This document shows, one piece after another, positions 1-8,842 of a DNA stretch of 64,000 nucleotides (positions are counted from its first letter, which is position 1; each line of letters starts with the position of its first letter). The notes beneath the pieces were generated by a model that searched no databases, was not told where the DNA came from, and was given only the letters and a program-made list of their open reading frames with translations. The DNA is from XYD12-FULL-36-8 sp964613805 (GTDB taxonomy: Bacteria > Bacteroidota > Ignavibacteria > Ignavibacteriales > Ignavibacteriaceae), in contig CAZTJF010000010.1 of assembly GCA_964613805.1 (NCBI GenBank), positions 62,001-126,000 of the forward strand, read 5' to 3'. The translations under genes and the position numbers were made by a program.

Positions 1-345
1 TGAACTTGATATAAAAATTACATACACTAATTGCACTAAAACTAAAAATGCTAAAATAAATGCGGCTATCTTTAATCTTGGAGTGATTGCAAGTAGTTTT
101 TCCTTTTCAGGTCGAAGCAGCATGATAACAAATAAAAACAGAACCATTATTGCTCCGGCATAAACAATAACCTGAGCAACTGCAATAAATTGGGCATTGA
201 GGAGAAGATATAATCCGGATAATGCCGCAAAGTTAAGTATCAGAAATAATGCGCTGATGATAGGGTTTGATCTTGTAATCATCAAGACTGATGAAACAGC
301 ACAGATAGCAGCAAAAACTAGGAATAAAACAAAATCAAAATTCAT
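1..345 (-). CDS. nuoJ: NADH-quinone oxidoreductase subunit J (5' part, runs off the window)
   Basis: This is the N-terminal part of a membrane protein beginning MNFDFVLFLVFAAICAVSS; 115 codons are visible and the gene continues past base 1. The text ISALFLILNFAALSGLYLLL followed by AQVIVYAGAIMVLFLFVIML is the classic TM2-TM3 signature of NuoJ, including the VYAGAIMVLFLFVIML helix with the pi-bulge. In complex I the subunit sits in the membrane arm and helps link quinone reduction to proton pumping. The ATG at 345 lies 14 bases after the asnS stop on the same strand, so it may be cotranscribed with asnS. Other nuo genes are expected to the left. Identification is firm. Confidence 0.88.
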   Translation of the reverse strand, partial: MNFDFVLFLVFAAICAVSSVLMITRSNPIISALFLILNFAALSGLYLLLNAQFIAVAQVIVYAGAIMVLFLFVIMLLRPEKEKLLAITPRLKIAAFILAFLVLVQLVYVIFISSS

Positions 346-359
346 GAGTCAATAAACTT

Positions 360-1655
360 TTATGGTGTGTTTCTATAAATCATTCTCGCAAATGGAATAG
401 TTTCTCTAACATGCTCCAAGCCGCAAATCCAGCCAACTGTTCTCTCTAAGCCCAATCCGAATCCGGCATGAGGAACTGAACCAAATCTTCTTAAATCTAA
501 ATACCACTCAAAAGCTGACTGCGGAAGATTGTGTTCTTTAATTCTTGCTTGAAGTAATTCTAAATTATCTTCTCTTTGACTTCCGCCGATTATTTCACCA
601 TAACCTTCAGGTGCAAGAACATCGACTGCAAGCGCAAGCTTTTCATTTTCCGGATCGCGTTTCATGTAAAATGCTTTAACTTCCGAAGGATAACGATGAA
701 CCATTACGGGTCGGTCAAACTGATTTGAGATAACTGTTTCATCTGTTCCACCCAAATCATTCCCCCATTGAAAATCAATTCCATTTTTCTTTAAAATTTC
801 AACTGCTTCATCATAACTTATTCGAGGGAGTGGTCGTTTAACATTTTGGAGTTTTGTTGTATCCCTTTCTAAAACTTTTAATTCATCTTGCATATCTTTC
901 AAAGCAGTCTGAACGATGTATTCTAAAAATTCTTCCGCAAGATCCATGTTATCATTTAAATCGTTAAATGCAACTTCGGGTTCAACCATCCAAAACTCAG
1001 TTAAGTGTCTTCTGGTTTTAGATTTTTCAGCGCGGAACGTTGGTCCGAAAGTATAAACTTTACCTAATGCTAATGCACCTGCTTCAGCATAAAGTTGTCC
1101 TGACTGAGTAAGATATGCTTTTCCTAAATCAAAATATTCAGTTTCAAATAGTGTGGATGTCCCTTCACAAGCAGCAGGAGTTATGATCGGAGGATCCATC
1201 AAAGTAAAACCACGATCATCAAAAAAATCACGAATAGCTTTTACAATACGATGACGGATTCGCATTATTGCAACTTGTCTGCTCGAACGCAGCCAAAGAT
1301 GACGATGATCCATTAAAAACTCTACACCGTGATCTTTAGGGGTTATTGGATAATCATGCGCTTCTGATATTACCTGCAAATCGGTCGCATCGAGTTCAAA
1401 ACCTCCAACGGCACGAGGTTCTACTTTCACTTTTCCTTTAACTTCAACAGAAGATTCCTGACCAAGCCGGTCTGCAAGGTTAAATATTTCTTCAGATACA
1501 TTACCTTTGAAATAAACACATTGGAGGTATCCTGTACCATCGCGAAGAATAATGAACTTAATTTTTCCGCTGGATCTTTTATTGAATAGCCAACCCTTTA
1601 GGGAAATTTCTTCACCAACATGGCGGGAGAGATCTTTGATGTATATTTTCTGCAT
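360..1655 (-). CDS. asnS: Asparaginyl-tRNA synthetase
   Basis: A 431-residue class IIb aminoacyl-tRNA synthetase that charges tRNA-Asn. An N-terminal OB-fold anticodon-binding domain (about residues 13-95, with GWLFNKRSSGKIKFIILRDG) is followed by the class II catalytic core. Motif 2 is seen in TFRAEKSKTRRHLTEFWMVE and motif 3 in GFGLGLERTVGWICGLEHVR near the C-terminus. GTSTLFETEYFDLGKAYLTQ and the motif 2 text are of AsnRS rather than AspRS type (inference from family knowledge). Length is normal for the bacterial enzyme. The ATG at 1655 fits the start of the OB-fold. A separate AsnRS suggests direct Asn charging rather than only the amidotransferase route. Confidence 0.95.
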   Translation of the reverse strand: MQKIYIKDLSRHVGEEISLKGWLFNKRSSGKIKFIILRDGTGYLQCVYFKGNVSEEIFNLADRLGQESSVEVKGKVKVEPRAVGGFELDATDLQVISEAHDYPITPKDHGVEFLMDHRHLWLRSSRQVAIMRIRHRIVKAIRDFFDDRGFTLMDPPIITPAACEGTSTLFETEYFDLGKAYLTQSGQLYAEAGALALGKVYTFGPTFRAEKSKTRRHLTEFWMVEPEVAFNDLNDNMDLAEEFLEYIVQTALKDMQDELKVLERDTTKLQNVKRPLPRISYDEAVEILKKNGIDFQWGNDLGGTDETVISNQFDRPVMVHRYPSEVKAFYMKRDPENEKLALAVDVLAPEGYGEIIGGSQREDNLELLQARIKEHNLPQSAFEWYLDLRRFGSVPHAGFGLGLERTVGWICGLEHVRETIPFARMIYRNTP

Positions 1656-1682
1656 TCGGATGATTTTGTTGTGTAAAATTGC

Positions 1683-1830
1683 TCGTCAAATATAAAAATA
1701 GGGGTATAGAATTCAAAGAAAGGTGATGTGAAAGAATTAGTATTTTACTTCGACATTCATTATTCCTTGTTCATTATTCAAGATTGATGTTAATATCGAA
1801 CACCGAATAACGAATTTTGAATCTAGAAGT
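1683..1830. repeat. AT-rich imperfect repeat region upstream of asnS
   Basis: The gap between asnS and the ORF6N gene holds several related copies of ATTCATTATTC-like words (about 1757-1785), with inverted-looking counterparts CGAATAACGAATTTTGAAT at about 1803-1821. Such decayed repeat blocks are common in intergenic spacers of the FCB group. No ORF or clear hairpin terminator is visible. The boundaries are approximate. Confidence 0.3.
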
Positions 1831-1858
1831 TACTCACCCCTACTCTACTTCCCCTGCA

Positions 1859-1919
1859 TTACTTTTTCTCCCAATGCCATTATTCGAATGCAACAAAAAA
1901 GAACAGGTTCAAGTCCAAT
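1859..1919 (-). pseudogene. Broken 3' tail of a VanY-like peptidase gene
   Basis: Read on the minus strand just after the ORF6N stop, this stretch decodes as NLFFFVAFE, a stop, then WHWEKK and a stop. The intact peptidase gene ending at 2594 finishes NPFGVAYEPWHWHWEEK. The two share GTTGCAT and TGGCATTGGGAG words in the same order, but this copy has an in-frame stop and lost two codons. It therefore looks like a decayed duplicate of the last 15-20 codons of the neighbouring gene, in direct orientation, with the ORF6N gene between the two copies. The match is short, so chance cannot be fully excluded. Confidence 0.45.
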
Positions 1920-1922
1920 TTG

Positions 1923-2480
1923 TCATTTACGCTTAGCTGAGTATTTGTATTTAGGTTCTTCAACACCAAAACCAATTCTTCTTTTGGGTTTTTCAGGTTG
2001 AGCGATCAACTGATTAATTGCTTCGAAAATGGCTGTGATTTGTTCGTCATGAGATCCAACTTTTCTTTCGATTTCCTTTAGCTTTTGAGATAGTTCCTTA
2101 TGTGTAGATAATATTTCTCGAACTTTAACAAACACTCTCATGATTTGAATATTAACCTGAATTGCCCTTTTACTGGCAAGAACGGATGATAGCATAGCTA
2201 CACCCTGTTCTGTAAAGACGTATGGTAAATAACGTCTTCCACCTCTTGTAATTTTTGAGGTTCCAAAATGGAACCTCAAAGAATTCCATTCTTCATCCGT
2301 AATTCGGAACATAAAATCATCTGGAAAACGGTCAATGTTTCTTGACACAGCTCTGTTTAAGTTTTTTGTTTCGATGCCATATAGTTCTGCTAAATCAGAA
2401 TCAAGCATCACTTTCTGATTTCTTATGAGGTAAATTCTTTTTTGAATCCAATCAGAGGAGATAACATTTATTTCATTCAT
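1923..2480 (-). CDS. ORF6N domain protein
   Basis: A 185-residue protein with an N-terminal ORF6N domain (about residues 12-100), recognised by IYLIRNQKVMLDSDLAELYG, then LNRAVSRNIDRFPDDFMF and LPYVFTEQGVAMLSSVL. ORF6N domains occur in phage antirepressor-like and KilA-N-related proteins and in many chromosomal orphan genes, and are thought to bind DNA. Residues 120-150 look like a coiled coil (LSTHKELSQKLKEIERKVGS) and the C-terminus is basic. It stands alone, flanked on one side by the intact vanY-like gene and on the other by a broken copy of that gene's tail, suggesting it arrived by insertion. Its role is unknown. Confidence 0.8.
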   Translation of the reverse strand: MNEINVISSDWIQKRIYLIRNQKVMLDSDLAELYGIETKNLNRAVSRNIDRFPDDFMFRITDEEWNSLRFHFGTSKITRGGRRYLPYVFTEQGVAMLSSVLASKRAIQVNIQIMRVFVKVREILSTHKELSQKLKEIERKVGSHDEQITAIFEAINQLIAQPEKPKRRIGFGVEEPKYKYSAKRK

Positions 2481-2593
2481 ATTTTTTTATTTTTTATGAT
2501 CAATTTCTATTTATATCACAAACCGCACTTCAAAATAAAAACTACATGACGAATTACAAAGTATAATTTAGAATAATGTGTCCTTAATTGAAT

Positions 2594-3406
2594 TTATTTC
2601 TCCTCCCAATGCCAATGCCACGGCTCGTATGCAACTCCAAATGGATTGTCCTTAGGATAGGACAAATAAAAATTAAATTGGTTTGCATTCTTCATCAGCC
2701 ATTCAAACTCCGGCAGTGCTTCAAAATCTTCGGCAGTTTGGTTACCGCTAAAACCGTTTATTCCGTTCTCACTCACAAAATCGATAGCATTGTTAATGGG
2801 ATTCCCATGTTCGCTGTAACCGGGCATTGCAATCCACTTAGCATTTTCTCTTAGCGAATATTCGCTGCTTGTTGTGAGATAATAAAAGAAAAGATATGCC
2901 TGACGACCTGGAGAACGATAACCACTGTCAATAAAAAGCTGCTTGCTAATTTCTTTTTTCATCCTTCCCATCAATAAAAGAAAATCTTTGTAGGAATGAT
3001 CAGGACAATACTGAATCCCCGTTTCTCTATCTCCAACCTTTACTGATTCTACTTTAACAAGTTTTCCGGGTTTTTCTTTGGAGTATTTTGGTCCCTTAAA
3101 ACCAATTGTTTTGGGATTAATTGAAAAAATTCTTTCCACAAAATTTCTTTCAAGAAAGTTCAGTTGGTTCATTAAAACATCATAATCAACAATAGCACGC
3201 TGATCTTTCGGAAGACTGTTCAAGTAATTATCAAACGATGCAAATACGCTATTTGCTGCCCAGCGATGTAAAAAATTCAGCTTTTCATAATCTATTGGAC
3301 TGAAAAACAGAAGCAATAAAAATCCAACAACAACTATAAGACTAGCAGCAATAAATAATATTATCTTCCCTTTTACAGAGAAAGGTATATTAAGTTGTGT
3401 CTTCAT
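2594..3406 (-). CDS. VanY-type D-Ala-D-Ala carboxypeptidase (M15B family)
   Basis: A 270-residue envelope protein with one N-terminal membrane anchor (about residues 14-34) and a zinc peptidase domain of the M15 family. The expected motifs are a first zinc site (SEHGNPINNAIDF, H200 and D209) and a second in EPWHWHW (H264/H266); DSGYRSPGRQAYLF is the family's Arg-containing substrate-site motif. Such enzymes trim the terminal D-Ala of peptidoglycan stem peptides. The usual spacing SxHxxGxAxD is stretched by two residues between His and Asp, a mild oddity. It is not next to other vancomycin-resistance genes, so cell-wall maintenance is the likely role. Confidence 0.8.
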   Translation of the reverse strand: MKTQLNIPFSVKGKIILFIAASLIVVVGFLLLLFFSPIDYEKLNFLHRWAANSVFASFDNYLNSLPKDQRAIVDYDVLMNQLNFLERNFVERIFSINPKTIGFKGPKYSKEKPGKLVKVESVKVGDRETGIQYCPDHSYKDFLLLMGRMKKEISKQLFIDSGYRSPGRQAYLFFYYLTTSSEYSLRENAKWIAMPGYSEHGNPINNAIDFVSENGINGFSGNQTAEDFEALPEFEWLMKNANQFNFYLSYPKDNPFGVAYEPWHWHWEEK

Positions 3407-3506
3407 TACTTATTAAACAATGTTTATGAATTTATATTCTTTGAAAATTTGATATCACACCTAAATCAAGATAAGGAGCTATTCTGTAAATAATCTTAAA
3501 ATGATT

Positions 3507-5231
3507 TTAGAGTAAAAGACTAACTAAAGCAAACACTACAAAACTGAAGATGATTAAAATAGTCAGCAATTGCGTACTTGCTCTATGATGGTCAGCATGA
3601 TAATCAATTCCTGTTTCCTCCTTAAAGAAAATTGCAAGAGGATTTCTGCCAAAATGGACAAAATAATCCACAACTTTTGATGATATATTTTCGAAATAAT
3701 CAAAAATGAAATTCACACTGTCAACTAAAATTCTATCAACTAGTTTTGCAGGTTTTCTATAAAACCAGTCGGTATCTATGGCAACTGTAGGTTCTCCTGC
3801 AAGCTTTATTCTCAGCAGCCAAAATGCAATAAAAGTAAATGCTAAAATTTGAACAGTTTCTGTTAAATGATAAAGAGTATAAGGTTCATAATTTACAGTA
3901 AAAGGCAAATATTCATAAAGTAATGAAGGATAAACTCCGAACAATATACAGAAGAAAGAAGCCAGTGCCATTCCAATATGCATATTAACAGGAGGCTTGG
4001 TTGGCACAATTTCTTCTTTCGATTTACTCCACCACGTAAAGTAAGGAAGTTTGAGCCCAGTATGCAAAAACGTACCAACCGACGCAAGAAGCAGCAACAA
4101 CATTGCAGTATCGTAGTGAGCATCTCCTGCAGCGGCAACAACCATAGATTTACTTATAAAACCATTAAACAAAGGAAAGCCAGAAATTGAAAATGCACCA
4201 ATCATATAGAGCAACAGGGTCAAAGGTTGTTTGCTAGCAATTCCTCCCAATTCTGTAAGTTTGTTTCTGCCCGTTGTTTCCAAAACCACACCGGCACCCA
4301 TAAACAGTAATGCTTTATAAAGAATATGGCTAAACGCATGAGCGGTTGTTCCGTTAATCGCCATTTCAGTTCCTATACCTACTCCTGCTACCATGTAACC
4401 AACCTGACTAATAATATGATAAGCTAGAATTTCCCGAATGTCATTTGCCAGTACAGCATAAACAACACCATATAGTGCCATAATTACGCCAAGTAAAATT
4501 AATATTTCCCAGCCACTGAAAATTTTAATTAAAATTAGTACCGCAGACTTTGTTGTAAATGCGCTTAAAAAAACTGCTCCTGTTACAGTTGCTTTTGGGT
4601 ATGCATCGGAAAGCCAAGCGTGTAAGGGTGGAATTGCTGTATTCAGAGCAACACCCGCAAGTATTAGCCATGAGGAAATATTTCCGTTAGGAGTTAATTG
4701 TGTAATTAATATCGAACCAGTATTGCCAGCATAAATTAGAATACCAGAAAGTAACAACGAACCGCCGAATAAGTGAACAATAAGATAACGCATACCAGCT
4801 TTTTCAGCTTCCTTACTTCTTCTTGCCCAAATAAGATATGTTGAAGCAACTGCCATAAGCTCCCAGAAGATAAAGAGCGTAAGATAATCTCCTGCAAAAG
4901 TTACACCTAATGCTCCACCAGCATATAATAAGGCGGTTGATTGCTGGCCCACTTCTTTTTGATGGTAGGAATAAACACCACCGATAAAAGCGATCAAAGT
5001 GAAAATAACTCCAAAAACTCTAGTTAGTTTGTTAATATCGCAAAGGATTAAATCGTAGCCGGCAAATGAGGTCTTTATTAAGTATCCCTCAGGAAAAGAC
5101 CAGATGACCGCAAGAGCAATTATCGGGAAGAGCAGAAAAATTCCTGCACGAAAATTTTTAGGAAACAAAGGCAGTAACAATGCTCCGGCAATCAAGTAAA
5201 ATGCAGGAGTAATGATCATCTCAGTCGGCAT
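3507..5231 (-). CDS. NuoL/MrpD-like antiporter subunit, last gene of the Mrp operon
   Basis: About 574 residues of mostly transmembrane sequence of the proton-conducting membrane transporter family (NuoL/M/N, MrpA/D). The TM5 glutamate is present in LTLFIFWELMAVASTYLIW. The TM7 segment reads GVALNTAIPPLHAWLSDAY, so the pump lysine found in relatives (usually VKxAxxPxHxWLPDA) is Asn here; a later Lys is kept in FTTKSAVLILIK. The C-terminus adds extra helices and a soluble stretch (FFKEETGIDYHADHH). I chose the ATG at 5231 (MPTEMIITP); the frame stays open to 5270, and ATG 5219 is possible. It overlaps the 73-aa gene upstream. Likely acts in cation/proton exchange with the rest of the operon. 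Confidence 0.82.
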   Translation of the reverse strand: MPTEMIITPAFYLIAGALLLPLFPKNFRAGIFLLFPIIALAVIWSFPEGYLIKTSFAGYDLILCDINKLTRVFGVIFTLIAFIGGVYSYHQKEVGQQSTALLYAGGALGVTFAGDYLTLFIFWELMAVASTYLIWARRSKEAEKAGMRYLIVHLFGGSLLLSGILIYAGNTGSILITQLTPNGNISSWLILAGVALNTAIPPLHAWLSDAYPKATVTGAVFLSAFTTKSAVLILIKIFSGWEILILLGVIMALYGVVYAVLANDIREILAYHIISQVGYMVAGVGIGTEMAINGTTAHAFSHILYKALLFMGAGVVLETTGRNKLTELGGIASKQPLTLLLYMIGAFSISGFPLFNGFISKSMVVAAAGDAHYDTAMLLLLLASVGTFLHTGLKLPYFTWWSKSKEEIVPTKPPVNMHIGMALASFFCILFGVYPSLLYEYLPFTVNYEPYTLYHLTETVQILAFTFIAFWLLRIKLAGEPTVAIDTDWFYRKPAKLVDRILVDSVNFIFDYFENISSKVVDYFVHFGRNPLAIFFKEETGIDYHADHHRASTQLLTILIIFSFVVFALVSLLL

Positions 5232-5442
5232 CGTAATAATCTTCTTTCTTTTGCAAGAACATTTTGCCAAGCCATTTTGAAATGAAAATTATAGCAACGC
5301 ATCCTACAAATCCCCACATGATATAAAATGCAGGTAAATAACTCCACCAGTGTTTCCTCGGATAATCAGCAAGAAAAACAAATTCCGCAATCAGTGAAGC
5401 TAAGGTTAAAATACCGAGTAATATCCAATGTACTTTTTTCAT
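5221..5442 (-). CDS. Small two-helix membrane protein of the antiporter operon
   Basis: A 73-residue protein with two predicted membrane helices (about 6-24 and 38-58) and a charged tail QKKEDYYDAD. It lies between two large antiporter subunit genes, overlapping both neighbours by a few bases, so it is almost certainly translated as part of the operon. The motif YPRKHWWSYLPAFYIMWGFV separates the helices. I do not recognise a named family; by position it may be an accessory subunit of the antiporter complex (inference). Confidence 0.7.
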   Translation of the reverse strand: MKKVHWILLGILTLASLIAEFVFLADYPRKHWWSYLPAFYIMWGFVGCVAIIFISKWLGKMFLQKKEDYYDAD

Positions 5443-6941
5443 CTTAAAAATCCTTCCATCACACTACTGGAAACCTCAATTGACGTGGTTAGAAAATTAA
5501 AAAATAGATCAGGAAATAATCCAAATAAAATTGACAGAAATGCAGTAATAATTATAGGAATTACCATAAGAGGTGATGCTTCATTGTAACCTTCGAGCCC
5601 TTTTCCTTCTAAAAAAAAAGCCCGATGAATAATTGGGAAAAAATAACCAGCATTAAGTAATCCACTAAGCACAAGAATAATTAGAGCAACAAAAACATCA
5701 GCTTGCAAGGTTCCAACTCCTAAAAACCATTTGCTCAGAAATCCGTTAACAGGTGGAATTCCCACAAGGCCAATTGAACCAATAGTGAATGCTGCCATAG
5801 TCCACGGCATTACTTTCCCAATCCCGTTAAGTTCGCTTATATTTTCTTTATGAAGATTCACATAAATAGCCCCAGCACAAAAGAATAGAGTTATTTTCAT
5901 CGTTGCATGAGTTGCAATATGAAATATTCCACCAGAAAACCCTGCCGGCGAAAGGAGAGCAACACCAAGCACAATGTATGATAAATGTCCAACTGTTGAG
6001 TAAGCAAGCCGTCGCTTTAAATTGTCCTGTTTAAGTGCAATTAGAGATGCAGCAATTATGGTGAATCCAGCAAATCCCAAGAGAATGTTATTTAGCCCAA
6101 AGTTAAACATCATCTCAGGACCGAAAACAAAACCAACTACTCGCACAACACCAAAAACTCCGGATTTTACAACTGCAACAGCATGTAAAAGTGCACTCAC
6201 AGGAGTTGGTGCTGCCATAGCAGCAGGCAGCCAGCCATGTAAGGGCATTATTCCTGCTTTAACTCCAACACCAGCAAGGAAAAGAAAGAATAAAACCGTG
6301 ACATTTCCTTGAGAAAGATTTATATTCTTAAAAATACCACCTGGAATAAAGTCAAGTGTTCCTGTATAAGAATAAGTCAATCCTGCAGCCGCAATTAGAA
6401 TAACTCCTGCGCTTAAAGTATAGAGCAAATATTTTCTTCCGGCAGAAATGGCTTCTCTATTTTCTTTATGAATGACAAGCGGATAGGTTGCAATAGTCAG
6501 AATTTCATAAAATAAAATAAATGTCAGCAAATTTGCTGAAAGTGCTATCCCTATTGTAGCAGAGAGGCAAACAGCAAAGCTTGCAAAGTAACGAGTTTGT
6601 TTTTTTTCTTTATTTCCTCTTAAGTAACCGATCGAATAAAAGGAAGTAAAAATCCATAATCCTGAAGCTATTAGTGCGAAGTAAAGTCCGAATTGATCTG
6701 CTTTGAGAGCTAGTTCAATTCCTGGGGCAATTTCCCATAACGAATAGATAGCTTCTTTTCCCTCCATTGCTGCCGGTAAAAGAGACATAAGCAAACCAAA
6801 TTTAATAACCGCTGCTAATATCGTCCAGAACTCTCGCAGGTTTGCATAATTGTTGCTAATTATTACTAACGGAACTGCTGCAAGAGATACACTAACAGCA
6901 AAAAAAGGAATAATTGAATTATATGTTTGAGAAATATCCAT
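5439..6941 (-). CDS. NuoM/MrpD-like antiporter subunit
   Basis: A 500-residue polytopic protein of the proton-conducting membrane transporter family. Both core charged residues are visible: the TM5 Glu in LLTFILFYEILTIATYPLV and the TM7 Lys in GVGVKAGIMPLHGWLPAAM, followed by PTPVSALLHAVAVVKSGVFG with the TM8 Lys. C-terminal SIGLVGIPPVNGFLSKWFLG is the conserved late-helix motif. It is the second of three large antiporter subunits in the operon, starting 27 bases after the MrpD-like gene. By homology it would form one proton or sodium channel of a multi-subunit membrane exchanger. Confidence 0.85.
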   Translation of the reverse strand: MDISQTYNSIIPFFAVSVSLAAVPLVIISNNYANLREFWTILAAVIKFGLLMSLLPAAMEGKEAIYSLWEIAPGIELALKADQFGLYFALIASGLWIFTSFYSIGYLRGNKEKKQTRYFASFAVCLSATIGIALSANLLTFILFYEILTIATYPLVIHKENREAISAGRKYLLYTLSAGVILIAAAGLTYSYTGTLDFIPGGIFKNINLSQGNVTVLFFLFLAGVGVKAGIMPLHGWLPAAMAAPTPVSALLHAVAVVKSGVFGVVRVVGFVFGPEMMFNFGLNNILLGFAGFTIIAASLIALKQDNLKRRLAYSTVGHLSYIVLGVALLSPAGFSGGIFHIATHATMKITLFFCAGAIYVNLHKENISELNGIGKVMPWTMAAFTIGSIGLVGIPPVNGFLSKWFLGVGTLQADVFVALIILVLSGLLNAGYFFPIIHRAFFLEGKGLEGYNEASPLMVIPIIITAFLSILFGLFPDLFFNFLTTSIEVSSSVMEGFLR

Positions 6942-6968
6942 TAAAAAATTGAACTTGATTTTATAAAA

Positions 6969-8465
6969 TTACATTCCATCAGGCATCATTTTATAAATCT
7001 GAGTTACGATAACAACATTGAATAAACCGAGAAGAATTATTCCGATTGCCAAAATCAAAGCAGGAATAAGCATTGAAGCCGAAACTTCATCTCTGCTAAT
7101 TTCAACTTCGTACTCAACTTTTTCTTTAGAGTTATGCGGGGATTGCAAATAAACTTTTTCGATAATTCTAAAAAAATAAACAGCATTAAGTAGACTGCTG
7201 ATCAGAATTACTGCAAGATATAACCACTTTGCTTTTTCGATTGTACCAAGCGCTAAATACCATTTACTGAAAAAACCGGCAAGCGGCGGTAAACCAACCA
7301 TCGAAAAAGCCCCAACAGTAAATGCCGCCATGGTCCAAGGATATTTTTTACGATATGAATCATCAAATTGTGTAATATCCGAGTTACCGGTTCTATTACG
7401 AAGATTTCCAGCAATGAAAAAAAGTACAGCTTTCATAAAAGCATGATTTAACAAATGCAATACTGCACCTATAAAGCCAAAAGGATTTGCCAATCCGATA
7501 CCCAAACCTATATAACCGATTTGCGCAACACTGCTGTATGCAAGCATTCTTTTTAATTCTTTCTGTGCTATTGCCATAACGGAACCAAAGATAATTCCAC
7601 CGCAAGCAAAAATTGCAATTAAATCTCCTACCAGTAATTCTTTGCTGAAATAATCGGCACCAAAAACAAAAAAAAGAATTCTCATCATTGCATAAGCACC
7701 GACTTTAGTACCGATAGGAGCAATCAATGAGGAGGTTGATGTTGGCGCATACGTATATGCATCTGGAAGCCAGCCGTGCATCGGGAATATTGCCATTTTC
7801 ACACAAAGTGCTATCACAATCAAAATAAGCGCTACTAGAATCGTTGGATTATCTTTTATCATCGGCATGATTATAGCTAAATCACCCATATTCAATGTGC
7901 CGCTCATAAAATAAAGATAACCAACCCCAAGCAGGTAAAATGAAGCTCCTATGGTACCAATTATAAGATATCTGAAAGCAGCAAATGGCGCTCTTTCTTC
8001 ACCTACTGCAATCAGGGCATATCCAGCAAGAGAAGAAATTTCAATGAAAACATAAAGATTGAAAAGATCACCGGTAATCACCATCCCGTTAAAACCAGTA
8101 AGTAATAGCATAACAACAGAACAGTATGAAGTTTGTTTAACTTCCAAGTCTAAACTAACCGGTTTGTAGGAATGAGTAATTACCATGAGAGTAATAAAAT
8201 TGATTACTAACACAACAAAAGAAGAGAGAGGATCATACACGTATTCAATTCCGATAGCCGGTCGCCATCCCCCAAAATGATATCTTACTGTTCCGTTGAT
8301 TAATACATAAATAAAGCCATAAAAAGAGAGTGAAACAGCTGTAAGTGTTGTTATTATAGCTAAGGGATAAGCAATCCTTTTTTTCCAAACGCCAACAAGC
8401 GGAATAAGTAGTGCCGATGCAAGAAAGATCAACGGAATTAATGCAGGAAGATTTCTTGCGATCAC
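6969..8465 (-). CDS. mrpD: MrpD/MbhH-like cation:proton antiporter subunit D
   Basis: A 498-residue polytopic subunit of the Mrp/Mnh/Mbh type. Key features are the TM5 Glu in GDLFNLYVFIEISSLAGYAL, the TM7 Lys in CVKMAIFPMHGWLPDAYTYA, and FSMVGLPPLAGFFSKWYLAL near the end. The start is GTG at 8465, whose GTGA overlaps the mrpC stop, a typical sign of translational coupling. It follows mrpC directly as in standard Mrp and Mbh operons, which supports assignment as the true MrpD rather than a NuoN relative. Confidence 0.87.
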   Translation of the reverse strand: MIARNLPALIPLIFLASALLIPLVGVWKKRIAYPLAIITTLTAVSLSFYGFIYVLINGTVRYHFGGWRPAIGIEYVYDPLSSFVVLVINFITLMVITHSYKPVSLDLEVKQTSYCSVVMLLLTGFNGMVITGDLFNLYVFIEISSLAGYALIAVGEERAPFAAFRYLIIGTIGASFYLLGVGYLYFMSGTLNMGDLAIIMPMIKDNPTILVALILIVIALCVKMAIFPMHGWLPDAYTYAPTSTSSLIAPIGTKVGAYAMMRILFFVFGADYFSKELLVGDLIAIFACGGIIFGSVMAIAQKELKRMLAYSSVAQIGYIGLGIGLANPFGFIGAVLHLLNHAFMKAVLFFIAGNLRNRTGNSDITQFDDSYRKKYPWTMAAFTVGAFSMVGLPPLAGFFSKWYLALGTIEKAKWLYLAVILISSLLNAVYFFRIIEKVYLQSPHNSKEKVEYEVEISRDEVSASMLIPALILAIGIILLGLFNVVIVTQIYKMMPDGM

Positions 8466-8842
8466 TTCATCCGCTCAATTAATTCTTGTTCATCTAATGT
8501 TCTATAGCGATTATAAATCATAATTAGAAGTGCAAATGCAACACCAACAGTTGCAACCCCAACTACTATTGCTGTAAGCATGAGCGCATGAGGAAGAGGA
8601 TTAATATAATTTGCCGTATTACTATTGGATATGGCATCAGTTAAGATCGGCACAGTGGCATCTGCTTTAATTGCACCAGAGATATAGAAAAGTAAAATTG
8701 CCGCTTGGAATATTGTCATGCCTATCAATTTTTTGACAAGATTCTTTTTCATTATCATTCCATACAGCCCAATTACAAGAAGAGCAATTATAAACCAATA
8801 GTCATAATGCCCCGCAATAAAATCAAACATCATCGTCCTCAA
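8462..8842 (-). CDS. mrpC: Antiporter subunit C (NuoK-like)
   Basis: A 126-residue protein with three membrane helices of the MrpC/NuoK family. The third helix ANYINPLPHALMLTAIVVGV is diagnostic of MrpC/MbhG. The frame opens at TTG 8842 with in-frame ATGs at 8833 and 8830, so the start is uncertain by a few codons. It overlaps mrpB upstream and mrpD downstream. In the complex it forms part of the membrane half-channel between B and D. Confidence 0.87.
   Translation of the reverse strand: MRTMMFDFIAGHYDYWFIIALLVIGLYGMIMKKNLVKKLIGMTIFQAAILLFYISGAIKADATVPILTDAISNSNTANYINPLPHALMLTAIVVGVATVGVAFALLIMIYNRYRTLDEQELIERMK

Noticed and set aside
1904..1920. A GGTTCAAGTCC word like a tRNA T-loop near the ORF6N stop
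   Set aside because: The flanking bases do not form a five-pair T stem and no acceptor or anticodon arm is found; it is better explained as part of the broken peptidase tail.
3893..4190. Open frames of 70-82 codons on both strands inside the antiporter gene
   Set aside because: They lie wholly inside a well-supported membrane protein gene and have no recognisable domain; they are shadow frames.
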